Shown here in pieces: positions 10,917-23,117 of a stretch of DNA of 64,000 nucleotides. Numbering within the stretch: position 1 is the first letter of the stretch; the number at the start of each line of letters is the position of its first letter. The notes below the pieces were generated by a model, which was not told the origin of the DNA, made no database searches, and saw nothing but the letters and a program-made list of their open reading frames with translations. A program made the position numbers and the translations under genes. Source of the DNA: Lampris incognitus (Eukaryota; Chordata; Actinopteri; Lampriformes; Lampridae); contig NC_079213.1 in NCBI RefSeq assembly GCF_029633865.1, forward strand, positions 109,478,582-109,542,581. The letters are read 5' to 3'.

Positions 10917-12582
10917 TCTATTGTATCATCGATTGTAGAAATGGTATAATACCCAAGTGGTATCCACCATATCTGATTTTTGAAGCCAATGCTGAAGTGC
11001 CTACAGATGCAGCTCTAGATGCTGGCTCAAAAAACACTCCAGCTGTGTTGAAGCCAAAGGGAAAAGCCCCAACTTCCCTCTGGAACTGCAAAGCCAATAT
11101 TTTCCACAAGAACTTCTGGCTGCACTAGCTAATTTCACCTCTCCTAAAGTTGGTTTTGGTGGGGAGTTTGAAAACTACCATTTCAGAGAGTATAAAGGCT
11201 TACCGATCTGTACATTTGAGGGCGTGGTTACCTCGATCGACAGGTCCCTCTCTTGAGCGATTGACGGGTCGCTCATGCGTCCGAAGCGAGTCCCATCTCA
11301 GCTCCACTTTGCTGCCCAGTTTTAGAATTTCTGGCTCCAACATCTGACTAGATGGCAGTGAGCATAACCACAAACTCATGGCTTCAAAAAAAGGCTCTTT
11401 GAATGACAAAAACAAAACATGTCACATTGCAGATACTACATCTATACCCTATACAGTCTGTGAGATGAGCTACCTGTCCAACAGAACCATCACCACAGCG
11501 TCATCACATTTTCAATCCGTTTTCCCGTTGGAGTGGCAACGTGTTTGCTGCAGTACCGGCGTTCATCCAACCCGGTCGGATATTTCAACAGGCGTATATG
11601 GAGGCCAGAGAGCGTCTCCAACCGTAGTAGAGAATAGGGCTGTCACGCTTCTCCAAATCCACTGTTCAATTTTCCTTTCAATTTTAAGGCTTCGATTTTG
11701 GATTTAAATGTTTTTCAGCGCTGACGGCGATGCCGTTGTTAGACTATCGGGGCTAGGTTGGTAAAGATCAACAGATCATTGATTTTATGTCCTGACAACT
11801 GTCATTTATGTTTTCAAACTCTTTAAAAAAAAATCAGGCTACATGACATCAAGTGTAATTTAACTGGCATATTTTTATTTACCATTTAATTACTTCTAAT
11901 TACCATTAAAAATTGATGTCTAAATTGCAACCGGGCTTAACCATGGTCATATTATGTGTGTGTGTGTGCATGAGAGAGAGAGAGGAGGCCATAGCTCCTC
12001 CATAAGTGCTGGCCCTGCACGTTCTTAACTGGCCCCGCGGGAGTGGTGAGCTGCTCGTGGTGGAGATGAGCCGGGTGTGTGTGTGTGCATTTGTGTGGTG
12101 TGTGAGTGTGCATTGGCCCGTGGATCTGATGTTGGTTTTGTGCGACTGCATGTATTAGATGTGTTGATATTGGATCGTGTGTCCAGAAGTTTGGGACGAT
12201 TGAGATTTGAAGGGGGAGGAGGCGTCCGTTTGCTGCCCCGCTGTCACACGTGTATAGACAGTTACACTCCAGCAGCTTGCTGACCCAGCTCATTGCCTAT
12301 AGGCCCTGGCTTTAACAGTCAGCGTGGAACCCAGGCTGCAGCCGTATCCCAACCGGGGCATTTGAGCCGCATCACAGCCTTAGCCCTGCTGATGGTCTGG
12401 AGTACAGACCCATATTATCGCTTTATCCTATCCACTTGGTCTGTGTTAGAAGCTGCAGCCATCCCTTAGCTGGGATTAAACCGAAGTTATGACCCCTTCC
12501 TAACTTTAGCATGTTACCAATGGCACAAGTGAGGTGAAATATTAAATCTTAACGAGAAACAATTAGGTCATGATATAGAGTT
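10917..12582. other. Non-coding, with GT-rich patches
   Basis: Short TG/GA-rich patches lie near 11954-11985 and 12076-12110. No coding or RNA feature was recognised. Confidence 0.5.
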
Positions 12583-12720
12583 TGGGTTCGAGCCCCAGGA
12601 TAGTCCAACCTTGGGGGTCGTCCCGGGTCGTCCTCTGTGTGGAGTTTGCATGTTCGGCCCGTGTCTGTGTGGGTTTCCTCCCACAGTCCAAAGACATGTA
12701 GGTCAGGTGAATCAGGTGTT

Positions 12721-12752
<32 letters not shown>

Positions 12753-12893
12753 GGTGGGTCCTGTGATGGCCTGGCGGTCTGTCCAGGGTGTCGCCCCACC
12801 TGCCGCCCAATGACTGCTGGGATAGGCTCCATCATCCCCGCGACCCTGAGAGCAGGATAAACGTTTTGGATAATGATGGATGGATGGATTTTC
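12583..12893 (+). mobile_element. tRNA-derived SINE, 5' truncated at the B box
   Basis: It opens with the B box GGGTTCGAGCCC. The family body follows (GTGTGGAGTTTGCATGTTC, CCCACAGTCCAAAGACATG), then an expanded GT/GGGT microsatellite, and it ends in (GGAT)n. The Pol III A box is missing, so this copy is unlikely to be transcribed from its own promoter. Confidence 0.9.
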
Positions 12894-13446
12894 TATGATT
12901 TATTTTTTTTAGAATATACCACACTAAGGCAATATGTTTAAATTTGAATAATTTATTTAAAATGTAATAACGATAACATATTTCACCAGTCAACTGGGAG
13001 CAAAGTACAAACTGTAGTTTTTCTGTCAACGATGCGTTTGTTGTTGGCGCAACTCTTGGGGAAGGCAAAACGTTGCCATCCCGGTGACATCCGGGAAGCA
13101 GGAGGATTTTCCAGTTCTGTTGTTTCGCCGTCATCTCCGACTCCGGGAGTGGCCATGGTGTCCCAAAAAGTGCAGTTACAGACTACCGGTGAATTCCATA
13201 ACTCACACGCGCACTTCAGTAAGTCGTATGCGCGCCAAAGCACATAAAAAATGTTTTAAAATAAAATCGTCCATGCCACCTCCCGGGCTCCGTAGTGTTT
13301 GTTTTTCCTCTTCGGATGCATGCAAGTAGGCAGGGGAGGAGCGGGAAAAAAATACTGGGAGAATCGCCAATCATGCTTTTGATTTCGAAGGCCGAAATCA
13401 AGTACTGTCCATGCAGGGTCTTTGTCCACTTCTGCACCCAAGTTTG

Positions 13447-14755
13447 TTTTGTCTTCTTTTGATGGCTGGGAGAGTTGGCGCTGGATCGGCTGGGAGAGCC
13501 TGGTCTGGTGTGTCCTGTGGGCCCAGGGACTACGGCCCTGACTGCAGCTGCTCCCGAAGCGGTAACACCAAGGGCGGTCTGACAGGATGCAGAAGCAGGG
13601 CAGGCTAAGCTAACTGCTAGCTCATGCAGACCGGCAGTTCCGATAACACCAAGGGCGGTCTGGCGGCGGCCTCGCCTAGCGTTGACTGTGTTTTGGTGTC
13701 ATCGTGTGGAGTGCGGGTAGGTGTGTTGAGGGTGTCTGGCTGGGAGAGCTGGCCTTGGATCAGCTGGGGGAGCCTGGTCTGCTGCGTCCGGTGGGCCCAG
13801 GGACCACGGCCCTGCCAGAGCTGCGCCTGAGGAGGAAACACCAAGGGCGGTCTGGCGGCGGCCTCGCCTAGCGTTGACTGTGTTTTGGTGTCATCGTGTG
13901 GAGTGCGGGTAGGTGTGTCGAGGGTGTCTGGCTGGGAGAGCTGGCCTTGGATCAGCTGGGGGAGCCTGGTCTGCTGCGTCCGGTGGGCCCAGGGACCACG
14001 GCCCTGCCAGAGCTGCGCCTGAGGAGGAAACACCGAGGGCGGTCTGGCGGCGGCCTCGCCTAGCGTTGACTGTGTTTTGGTGTCATCGTGTGGAGTGCGG
14101 GTAGGTGTGTCGAGGGTGTCCGGCTGGGAGAGCTGGCCTTGGATCAGCTGGGGGAGCCTGGTCTGCTGCGTCCGGTGGGCCCAGGGACCACGGCCCTGCC
14201 AGAGCTGCGCCCGAGGAGGAAACACTGAGGGCGGTCTGGCGGCGGCCTCGCCTAGCGTTGACTGTGTTTTGGTGTCATCGTGTGGAGTGCGGGTAGGTGT
14301 GTCGAGGGTGTCTGGCTGGGAGAGCTGGCCTTGGATCAGCTGGGGGAGCCTGGTCTGCTTAGTCCGGTTGGCCCAGGGACCACGGCCCTGCCAGAGCTGC
14401 GCCCGAGGAGGAAACACCGAGGGCGGTCTGGCAGGACACGGAAGCGGGGCTGGCTGCTGGCCCATGCAGACCGGCAGTTCCAGCGGTCATCCTGGCTGGC
14501 GTTCGTTCTCTGGACAGTGGAATTTGTGGACTGTGTTGCACTGAGTGGACTGAGTTGTCAACTGTGTGTGTGTTTTTTGTCCTCCTTTGTTCTCTCTGTG
14601 ATTGTATGTTTTTGGTGGTGTCGTTTTTGGGAAAGTTTGAATGTGTGTGTTTGTCTTTGTGTCGCACTGCTGTGGGCTGGGGGGAGTCGGAATTCCGTTT
14701 CTTTCGCGTACACGAGTACATGAAAGAAATGACAATAAATTGTTCCTGATTCCGG
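13447..14755 (+). mobile_element. Retroposon-like unit: minisatellite core with LINE-like 3' end
   Basis: Related edge blocks (GCAGACCGGCAGTTCC at about 13625-13640 and 14465-14480) bracket a 192-bp tandem array. After the array comes a GT-rich segment ending GACAATAAATTGTTCCTGATTC, which looks like a retroposon 3' end with an AATAAA. No protein domain is recognisable. It may be the 3' region of a LINE or a composite retroposon; the clade is unknown. Confidence 0.5.
13647..14414. repeat. 192-bp tandem repeat, four full units
   Basis: Units start at 13647, 13839, 14031 and 14223, and a partial fifth starts at 14415. Each begins CACCRAGGGCGGTCTGGC or a close variant, and the units are nearly identical. 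Because 192 is a multiple of three, both strands keep long open frames (282 codons on minus). This is a by-product of the period and not evidence of a protein. Confidence 0.97.
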
Positions 14756-15305
14756 AACCCGAAAGCTCATTTCGATCGATTTTCGAGTTAGAATTGAAAT
14801 GATGGCAGCCATAGTAAAGCTGCCTGTTAATATCATGTAACCTGACTGCATGCTCCAGGTAACTATTTACTCATGGAGGGACATCACACACATCAGCCTT
14901 AATACAGAAACCCATCCCTCCTGTAGTAAATGAGCATCAGAAGTGCATCCCAATGTAGGCAATACCCCTTATTATGCAGCCCCACGTTATTATTATTATT
15001 ATTACATGCAAATCTCATGTAAAACCCTAAATAGATAGTATAAAATGTATCTCATCTTGTGTTAAACATTGTAACCAATGATTTTTTGAGACTTTCTACA
15101 GCGTATGTGACAGATACCATTATTTTTCTTACATATTTTAGACCTTTAGATTCAAGATTCTCTATTTGTTACGTCTCATTACACACGGGCAAGAGAGGAA
15201 AAATCTTGTGTTTCGGCTCCTCAACACTGCAGCAGCAATAGTAAAATAACAACAAAACGGAACAAAAAAAAGCAGTGACAATAATAAATAGTGTGTGATG
15301 TAAGG

Positions 15306-15340
<35 letters not shown>

Positions 15341-16884
15341 TAGGCCTAGCCTTAATAGATGTGCATATGTGTTTGTAGTTGTTTGCATATTTATGTGTGT
15401 TTGTACGTATATGCCAAACTACGTCTGTGTGTGTGTGTGTGTGTGTAAACTGATGATCAGCTGAAGACCATAGGTCAGTACCAAGTCAGTCCGGCACCAG
15501 GCTTAGTGTCTTTAATGTTCTTTGTTCAAAAGCCCGGTTGCTTGGTGGAAAAAGCTGTTCTGGAGCCTGCTGGTCCGGGCTTTGAGGCCGCGGTACCGCT
15601 TGCCTGATTTAGCTCAGGCTCTTTATGTGGTGTGACCGACTGGAAACAAAGGAAGGAAAAAAAAGAAGCTTTAACTCCCATCACCGACGTCCCAAACAGT
15701 CAAGATTTAGGACCGAGGGAGTACAGCAAGGGTCAGTGCTTTACTTCTCCGACCACACCATAAACCCACAATGATTACGTTTGATGGAGAGGGACGGGGA
15801 ACAGAGTTATAATATTTACAAAAAGAGGAGAGAGGCAATTTCCCTTCAAGATAAAAGTGTTATAGTCGAAGAGAAATATGGGCGAGCGGGGCGGGATTTC
15901 GGGGAGGGAGCGGTGTAAAGCGCTTTGCAGTAAGTCTACTCGTAAGCTAACGGTGAGGGGTGGGTGGAGGTTGTGGTGCTACGTGGGAAATCGGAGGGCC
16001 ATAAAACCGTTTGGGGAGCCGTGGGGGGGAGGAAAAGTCGAGGCCAAGTCAGAAGACATCTAGGTCACCACGGGGAAGGAGAGAGTACAGTGAATAATAG
16101 CGTTTAGGGCAGAACAATGGCCTCGGGGCGGGAGGGTACACTTCCCTTTTACGCAGCACCGCTGTTTTGAGTTTGATAGCCGCAGTCCCAAGCAGCCAGT
16201 GAAGGGGGGCTGCAAAAGGAGGTGGGGATGATGGGGGAGAACGCGGGTCGGTTGGACACGATAGATCAGCGTTTCCGGTTGAGATTACAAAAAGTAGTCT
16301 CTTATCTCATTTACATCCTCTATTCAACACCATGCCACGGCCACTTTCGTTTTATTAGACCCTTGCATCCATTGAGTGCAACTCCTAATTGTGCGATAAT
16401 CTACTGTATATAATGGTGTGCAGTTTATATGTAGCGAATCTGGATGATATCATTTATTATTTACCACTTTTTCCTGTCTCGTTCACCTCCGCTGATAACA
16501 CGGCGCTCTTCTACACCCTCCACTGCAGTATCGTACCTCTGCGACAACGTGGAGCAGGATCTGCACGGTTTTATTTTTTTAGGATCCCGGCAATATCTTT
16601 TACTTCTGTGAAATACTCCACACTACAAATGCCTCACAGTAATGGGACTCATCATGGCCTGCTTATAGCACTTTATTATAATACATCTTGAATATTGCTC
16701 ATCCTTGGATGTGTCACTAAAAAAAGAAAAGGCAGTAATTTTCCAGCAGCCGGGGTGGCAGAAAATACTTTTAAAAAATGGTAAATAACTGACACATAAA
16801 AATAAAAAATAATTTTCCATAGTTAAAATACAGTTTGTTGCTTTAGTTTTATGTGAAATCTTCTGTATTTTTTTTATTTTTTTT
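14756..16884. other. Non-coding, with GT microsatellites
   Basis: (GT)n runs lie at 15309-15336 and 15426-15446, and an (ATT)n patch at 14988-15003. The rest holds nothing I recognise. Confidence 0.5.
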
Positions 16885-17102
16885 GGCTTTTTAATCAGAA
16901 TCAGAATCATGTTAATTGGCCATGTAGGTTTGCACACACGTGGAATGTGACTGCGGTTTCGTGGCTCTCTGTGTGCTTAACATATAATAACAACACTACA
17001 ACACAACAAGCCAGATATATACACAAGGAGGACTATATACAGGCAAAATAAGAGGTGATAAAGTGCAGTGGTGCAGAGAATATATCAGAGATGCTGAAAT
17101 AA
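16885..17102 (-). mobile_element. LINE (L2-like) 3' UTR fragment
   Basis: Its reverse complement runs from CTCTGATATATTCTCTGCACC through ATTCCACGTGTGTGCAAACC to GGCCAATTAACATGATTCTG. This is the same 3' end as the LINE finishing at 61640. It is 5' truncated with no coding part, and the 3' end carries short GATTCT repeats. Confidence 0.88.
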
Positions 17103-17133
17103 ATGTTTGGTGAAGGATATTTATTTTTTATTT

Positions 17134-17372
17134 TATTTTACTACTTTATTGATCCCTGTGGGAAAATTCTTCTTCTGCATTTAACCCATGCTAGCTGTGT
17201 AGCTAGGAGCAGTGGGCAGCCGCCGTGCAGCGCCCGGGGACCAGCTCCAGTTGGTCTTGCCCTGCCTCGGTCAGGGGCACAGACAGAAGTATTAACCTTA
17301 ACATGCATGTCTTTTTGATGGCGGGGGAAACCGGAGCACCCGGAGAAAACCCACCGCAGACACGGGGAAAAC
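17134..17372 (-). mobile_element. SINE, subfamily with GGGATCAATAAA-type 3' end
   Basis: Read on the minus strand, it has the shared SINE body (CCCGTGTCTGCGGTGGGTTTT, AAGACATGCATGTTAAGG). It then ends with TAGCTACACAGCTAGCATGG and CCCACAGGGATCAATAAAG. It differs from the GGATGG-tailed copies only in this 3' half. The 5' tRNA part is missing. Confidence 0.85.
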
Positions 17373-18533
17373 AATTAAATTACTAATAAATATGGTCAAA
17401 AACTGCTATAATACAAATAATCAGGCTTAAAACGGCAGAAGAGTGATGTTGTTAGTTTTTCTGTAAAAATAACTTGTTTATTTAATCAATATGTAATGTA
17501 ATAAAATGATTTACCACCCACAAAACATTTGATTTACCTTTTAAAAATGTAAAATACTGTTGTAAAACTGCTAATCATCTTTAGAATTGCAACAAGCTAC
17601 TGTTAATTTAAGATAATATCAAGTGTAAGATGAGTTTTCACATGTATACATTTACCTAAAAATCTTGCATATTTAATGTTTTTAATATATCATATCAGGT
17701 GTAAATTAAATGTTTACATGTGATTTCACGTATAATCATGTGTAAGCTATATAATGGATAACAATAAAAAAAGGATTTACACCTAATAAAATACACTGTG
17801 AACAAGCGCACACATGCACGGGTGTGCACACACACACATACACACACATACACACACATACAGTGGCTGAAAGACAAATTAGAAAATAATGAGATTTAAC
17901 TGTACAATAACAACTCTTAAGCAATCAGGACACGGTTGCTTCCTGTTGTCAACATTTATTTTATTAGTTGCCCCTCTTGCAACCTTCTTGCTCACAAAAC
18001 CTGAAATTGTGTGCAATTTCTGACAATTTGATATATGAATGAAAACACTCTGTGCTAAATGCATTTTAATGAGTCATACAAACAAAACCCTCCAAGGCCA
18101 CTCAGTGCTGCAGACCTTCGACAGTTGGCCGCTTGTGGGCAGATAAATTATGTTTCAGTCCAGGTACAGTTTACAGCAGGTGCAGCTAAAGGTGCACAGT
18201 GAAATAGATTGGAACAGTTGTCCATTTTGAAAAAAAAATATTAATCAAAAATCCAGCAATAAAACAAAAAGTAAATAAATAAAACAATTAAGTGTGCTTC
18301 AATCCAAGTGCGGTTCAGTGTTTGCTTCCACTGTTATTGCAGTTAGGATACACAGTGAAATGGGAACCGCAAACCAAAATAACGTTTTATTTCAGCGGTA
18401 AAATAATGTCACAATAAAGTTTACAGTGATTTGCCTACTGACTAGTAGTGTTATGGATGTATGGACACTAGCTCAGGTTACAGATCCTGTGGTCGTAGTC
18501 ATCCCGGTGAGCTAGCAGCTTGCCAGATGGGGA
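17373..18533. other. Non-coding, AT-rich
   Basis: A (CACACATA)n microsatellite lies at 17825-17860. Parts of 18100-18370 resemble 18870-19090 (GTACAGTTTACRG and GTGAAATAGATTGGAAC blocks), suggesting an old local duplication split by the SINE at 18.5 kb. Confidence 0.5.
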
Positions 18534-18543
18534 CCTGAGGTGT

Positions 18544-18733
18544 CCCCCCCCCTTTTTTCCCCCGCGATTGTACTTGGCCAATTACCCTACTCTTCACATC
18601 TGGCTTCCCACCCGCGGACACAGCAAATTGTGTCTATAGAGACCCCCGACCAAGCCGGCGGTAACACGGGGATTCAAACCACCGACCCCCGTGTTGCTAG
18701 GCAGCAGAATAGACCGCTATGCTACCCGGGCGC
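18544..18733 (-). mobile_element. tRNA-derived SINE (GGGCGTCC family), internally deleted, 10-bp target duplication
   Basis: The copy has the full tRNA-like head (minus strand GGGCGCCCGGGTAGCATAGC; B box GGTTTGAATCC) and the terminal tail (ATTGGCCAAGTACAATCGCG). The middle, about 230 bp in other copies, is missing. Perfect 10-bp duplications CCTGAGGTGT flank it at 18534-18543 and 18734-18743, so the deletion happened before or without disturbing the ends. Confidence 0.93.
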
Positions 18734-19103
18734 CCTGAGGTGTTTTTTGGCCATATTTGCTGCTGTTCATGTTTGTCCAGCAAGCTGTGATGCGACGTCT
18801 CTGTCCACAGGATCCTTCGCCTGAGCTAGAGTCCATGTGTCCATAACACTACCAGTGAGTAGTAACTGTTCAAAAAAGTACAGTTTACGTTCGCTGCAGT
18901 TAAGGTTCACATAGGAATAGATTGGAACAAGTTGCCCATCTTGAAAAAATAATCGAAAATCCAGTAATAAAATGAAAAAGTCCACCTGGTGCTGCAGGCA
19001 CCTCAAAAAACTGGCCACTTGGGCACAAATAAATTGGGTTTCCATCCAGCTGCAGTTTAATGCTTGTTTCCACAGTTACCGCAGCAGTAACTTAAACTGA
19101 AGT

Positions 19104-19192
19104 TCAAAGAAGGCTGAATCGCTTCATCTGGATACAATGTTTATCGACATGATAAACGTTGTATCCAGATGAACTGATTCAACCTTCTTTGA
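19104..19192. repeat. Near-perfect 42-bp inverted repeat
   Basis: Arms 19104-19145 and 19151-19192 differ at about four positions and enclose a 5-nt loop. Part of the arm (GTTCATCTGGATACAACG) and the flank (GCATGCATAAAGAC) recur at 48413-49680, so this is one copy of a hairpin-rich dispersed repeat. Confidence 0.88.
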
Positions 19193-19604
19193 TTTTCTTG
19201 CATGGGTTATTAAGCATGCATAAAGACTTAAAACTGAGGTTACTGAAGCAACTGAAGGTAGTAACCTTGTGCGACAGTGGGAATCTAATATATACTTAAA
19301 ACATGGTTAGACTTTGTATATAATATGCATCTGGGTCACAGTGGTACTATTTGACAACACTTAAACGCACACTCAAACTCAAGAATGTAATGGGCGAGAG
19401 CGAGTGTTTTGGAAACGTCTGAGACTGACATGAATTACTGTGCATGTGAAAGAAGGGAGAGAGATTGGACTACAGTGTTTTCTCTTTTGAAAAAAAGTTT
19501 CTTTTGACTCCCTCCATTTGTAGTCTCCACAATTATTGTTATCACGTAGAGAACCTTTGGACTGACCTCTCTGGAAGCCTTCTTCTCCACTTTCTATCCC
19601 TTGT
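19193..19604. other. Non-coding spacer
   Basis: Nothing recognisable apart from the first bases, which continue the dispersed repeat described at 19104-19192. Confidence 0.4.
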
Positions 19605-19831
19605 CTGGGTTGATCTTTCCACGGGCTGTCATTCAAATGAATGCTTAACACTGTCAATCAATCCAACCATTTTGTATGTACTGTACTGTACTTTGTACGT
19701 ATACTGGTACACTGTCATGCCTATCTACCTCACGCATGTATGTAAGTAACCTGCTAACATCTATTTCAGTACCTCTGATATATTCTCTGCACCATTGCAC
19801 TTTATCACCTCTTATTTCATCTGTATAAGTC
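19605..19831 (+). mobile_element. LINE (L2-like) 3' end fragment
   Basis: It starts with the last codons of the second open frame (GGGCTGTCATTCAAATGAAT) and continues through the same 3' UTR as the element ending at 61640, to CTGTATAAGTCAAC. The final AATAAA-bearing part is missing. It is dead by 5' truncation. Confidence 0.88.
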
Positions 19832-19965
19832 AACTAGAAGAACCCCGCTACAATGTAGCGGTTTGGTTAGCCACCCGTCTAAATCTCCCTCCTCTTCATC
19901 CTGCCAGCTAACCGCCTTCCCCCTGCCCCTAAACCCCCCCCCACTCCAACTCCCTCCCCCCAAAT

Positions 19966-20405
19966 GCTCAGAATCATCTGAAATACTGAGAAAAGTGGTT
20001 TTTAGCCATTTTTAGACAATACATATTTTGCATAATTATGCATAATTATTATAATTATTTTAATTTTCTGCTTATTTTTCTGGTCCTCTCTGGAACAATA
20101 CCTACCACCTCCAAAAAAAATGAGGATCATAAGTGCATTTTTGCAAAAATGCATTTATTTTGCATAATGTCAAAACATTTCGAAGTCCCAGAGAAAAATT
20201 TTTATATAGGTGAAAAAATCAAAGATGCTCAGAATCATCTGAAATGCTGAGAAAAGTGGTTTTTAGCCATTTTTAGAAAAATGCATATTTTGCATATTTA
20301 TGCATACTTAATTATGCATAATTTTAATTTTCTGCTATTCTTTATAGGTGCCCCTGATCATCCCCAATAACCTCCAAAAAGAATCAAGGCCCCAAGTGCT
20401 TTAGG
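19966..20405. repeat. Diverged tandem duplication, period about 258 bp
   Basis: Blocks AATGCTCAGAATCATCTGAAAT and GAAAAGTGGTTTTTAGCCAT occur at about 19965-20010 and again at about 20223-20270. They are followed in both by AT-rich sequence and a CACCTCCAAAA / AACCTCCAAAAA block. No coding content is visible. Confidence 0.8.
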
Positions 20406-21507
20406 TTGGCCGTTTATAGACTCTCACACAAACACACACCACACACCAGACACACATTGTGAAAATACAAGAGTAGATCCTTGTGTATTCGCCATAAGGA
20501 AACAGGCTTGTATTGTCTCACAAAGAATTTACTTGACTCACTGGATTTTATATATATATATGCATAATATAATGTGTAATGTTAAACTAAAACTAGTTTT
20601 CAAATAAAACTACCTCACCTATTTCGGATCGTGTGTTAAGTAATATTAAGTAATAGATTCTCATTACTATCGCTTTATACAACAAATTGTGTATCACGAA
20701 ATGACAATACCTGAATTTCAACCCACTACAATATCACTGAAAAACAATAAACAAGGATATTGACCTTCTGCCCAGCTCAGGTTCACACCTGTAGTCTGGA
20801 TCTTTGGTGTAAATCAGCTGGTGAAGGGTACTTCGCTGAATTTTGTCTTTGGACCACACGGGGTTGACACTATCTCTTTCGCAAACAAACCCAAGTCAAA
20901 CGGGAGCCGACGCTTTGTGTTTCCGTGGGTTTTCCTGTATAACGGTCTAGGTAAACTTACCCAATGTGCGTTCGGGGGAGAGCCGTAAATCTTCCCATGA
21001 TGTGGTTGTTTCACATCAGGGGGACGCGTCTCCTCCTTTGGTTGCACTTAGGTTCCGACAATAAATCCACTCGCTGTCTCTGAATCACATCCTCATGTGC
21101 TCTGCGGTGATGAGACCGCCCGAGAAACATGAAGACAGTGATGGTAAACACATCCATGATTTGATTACCCCCATGTGAATCAGATACCTAACACAGATGA
21201 TCTATTTCTGTCCATCTTGACAGTATTTGCAGGAAATCAGGTAATCTGATTTGCATCGTTTCCTTAAATTTGGTGTTGGTAATATTCACACCACAAACGA
21301 ACGGAACCGTTGGGTCTGGACCAGAGTTTGAACGGCATCGTCCACAGCAGCCCAGATGAACCAGACTAAATCGGCAAACCCACCAGAGTTCATCTAAACT
21401 GCGCCAATAGAGCTGGACAATATATCTGTATAATATGAGACCAGATGTCATGTGGGATTTTGGTTATCATGATATTACTTAACCCATGTGTTCTATTCAG
21501 GCCAAAA
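20406..21507. other. Non-coding spacer
   Basis: A short (TA)n at 20548-20562 is the only feature seen. Confidence 0.45.
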
Positions 21508-21519
21508 TGGCCCATATCA

Positions 21520-21951
21520 GGGGCATCCGGGTGGTATGGCGGCCTGTTCCGTTGCCTACCAACACAGGGATCGCCGGATCGAGTCCCCGTGTTACCGCCA
21601 ACTTGGTCGGGTGTTCCTGCAGACACAATTGGCCGTGGAAGCCAGATGTGGGTATGTGTCCTGGTCGCCGCACTAGCGCCTCCTCTGGTCTGTCGAGGCA
21701 TCTGTTCGGGGGGGGGGGGACTGGGGGGAAAAGTGTGATCCTCCCATGCACTACATTCCCCCTGGCGAAATGCTTCACTGTCAGGTGAAAAGAAGCGGCT
21801 GGCGACACCACATGTGTCGGAGGAGGAGTGTGGTAGTCTGCAGCCCCCCCCCCCCCCCCTGTTCAGCAGAGTGGGTGGAGCAGCGACGGGGGATGGCTTG
21901 GAAGAGTGGGGTAATTGGCCAGATACAATTGGGGAGAACAAGGGGGGGGGG
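21520..21951 (+). mobile_element. tRNA-derived SINE (GGGCGTCC family), full length
   Basis: The tRNA-like head starts GGGCATCCGGGTGGTATGGC and has a B box (GGATCGAGTCC). The body continues with AAGCCAGATGTGGGTATGTG, GGTGAAAAGAAGCGGCTGGC and a G-rich tail after ATACAATTGGGGAGAA. Target duplications TGGCCCATATCA (21508-21519) and TGGCCCATTTCA (21952-21963) differ by one base. The B box carries a T-to-A change at its second T that may weaken Pol III activity. Confidence 0.95.
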
Positions 21952-21963
21952 TGGCCCATTTCA

Positions 21964-22017
21964 AATAACAACTAATATTAATAAATATTGTTAATATTAT
22001 TGATAATTATGATAAAG

Positions 22018-22056
<39 letters not shown>

Positions 22057-23117
22057 TTGGCATTTTTGAATACATTTTCCCAAATACTTTGCTATAAAAA
22101 TCCAAAGGGTGGCTTGGGTCAATATGACATCCATTGGTAATTAGTGATCAAAACATAAGGGTTAAATGTTTTCATCCCTCGGTCGTAAAAGCTGCATTTC
22201 AGTAAAACGATACAATCTTCTCAACTTATTCGACCGTTTTAGCTGAGCGAAGTGAAAAACGGGTGTCTCTGTCTGCTTTTTCCATCACATCCACACCACT
22301 AACGATCATTTATCCAAATTTACCTGCGCGTGAATATCTGTTGAAAGCGTCAATAGTCCTCCCTCAGAGTATCGTCCCATTATCCAGCTATTCAGTCAAA
22401 ATATCGTGGCGTTTGACCCTGCCAATATCGCCCAGCCCTACACCCCAAACACGTCGGGTGGCAACACAGGCTGCGGAGAGAGCAGGATCCCAGCCAGGAA
22501 CGCGTTGCAGTAATCCAGACGGGAGATGATGAAACGATGGGGCGAGGTTTACACGAGGGCACGTTTGACACGCGGTGTCCATATAAAAGCCGGTGGAGTC
22601 GCGTGCTGCACCCAAACTTTCTTACAGCCTGTGTCAGAGGGTGGATACCGTGCCCCGGAGCAGGGGCTTTGATGTGCTACTATTGTGAAACCTTGTGTAA
22701 CTGATTGCCCCACCTCAAGGAGCTGAATTTGTATTGGTTTCAAAGTGAGTGTGTGTGTGTGTGGGGGGGGGGTGATTAGTTCCTGCAAAGGAACATGAAA
22801 TAAATTTCGCCTACTTGGTTAAAAGTGACATGTTTGCAGCCAGGGAACCACCAATGGCACCAGAACGCGCCTTTTTGATATCCACCCAAATTTATTTTTA
22901 AGAGTCACAGAACAGAATAAAAGCAAAACACGTGTTAATTGTATAATTGCATGTCCACCTAATAAGTTGTTCAACAAAACTGGAAAAAATCGAACCCAAC
23001 AGCCGGACACCTCCCAACTGAGAGCTGCCCACTAAAGCCGTCGTCTTCTGCTGGAGCTCACTGATCAACCCGGTTTACAGTCAAAACATTAGTGATTTAA
23101 CATAATATGTCTTTATA
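21964..23117. other. Non-coding, with TA and GT microsatellites
   Basis: (TA)n lies at 22020-22053 and a short GT/G run at 22749-22772. No gene was recognised. Confidence 0.5.

Noticed and set aside
13617..14465. 282-codon minus-strand protein with 64-residue repeats, and plus-strand counterparts
   Set aside because: Both strands are open only because the 192-bp unit is a multiple of three and happens to lack stops. No domain or start context supports translation.
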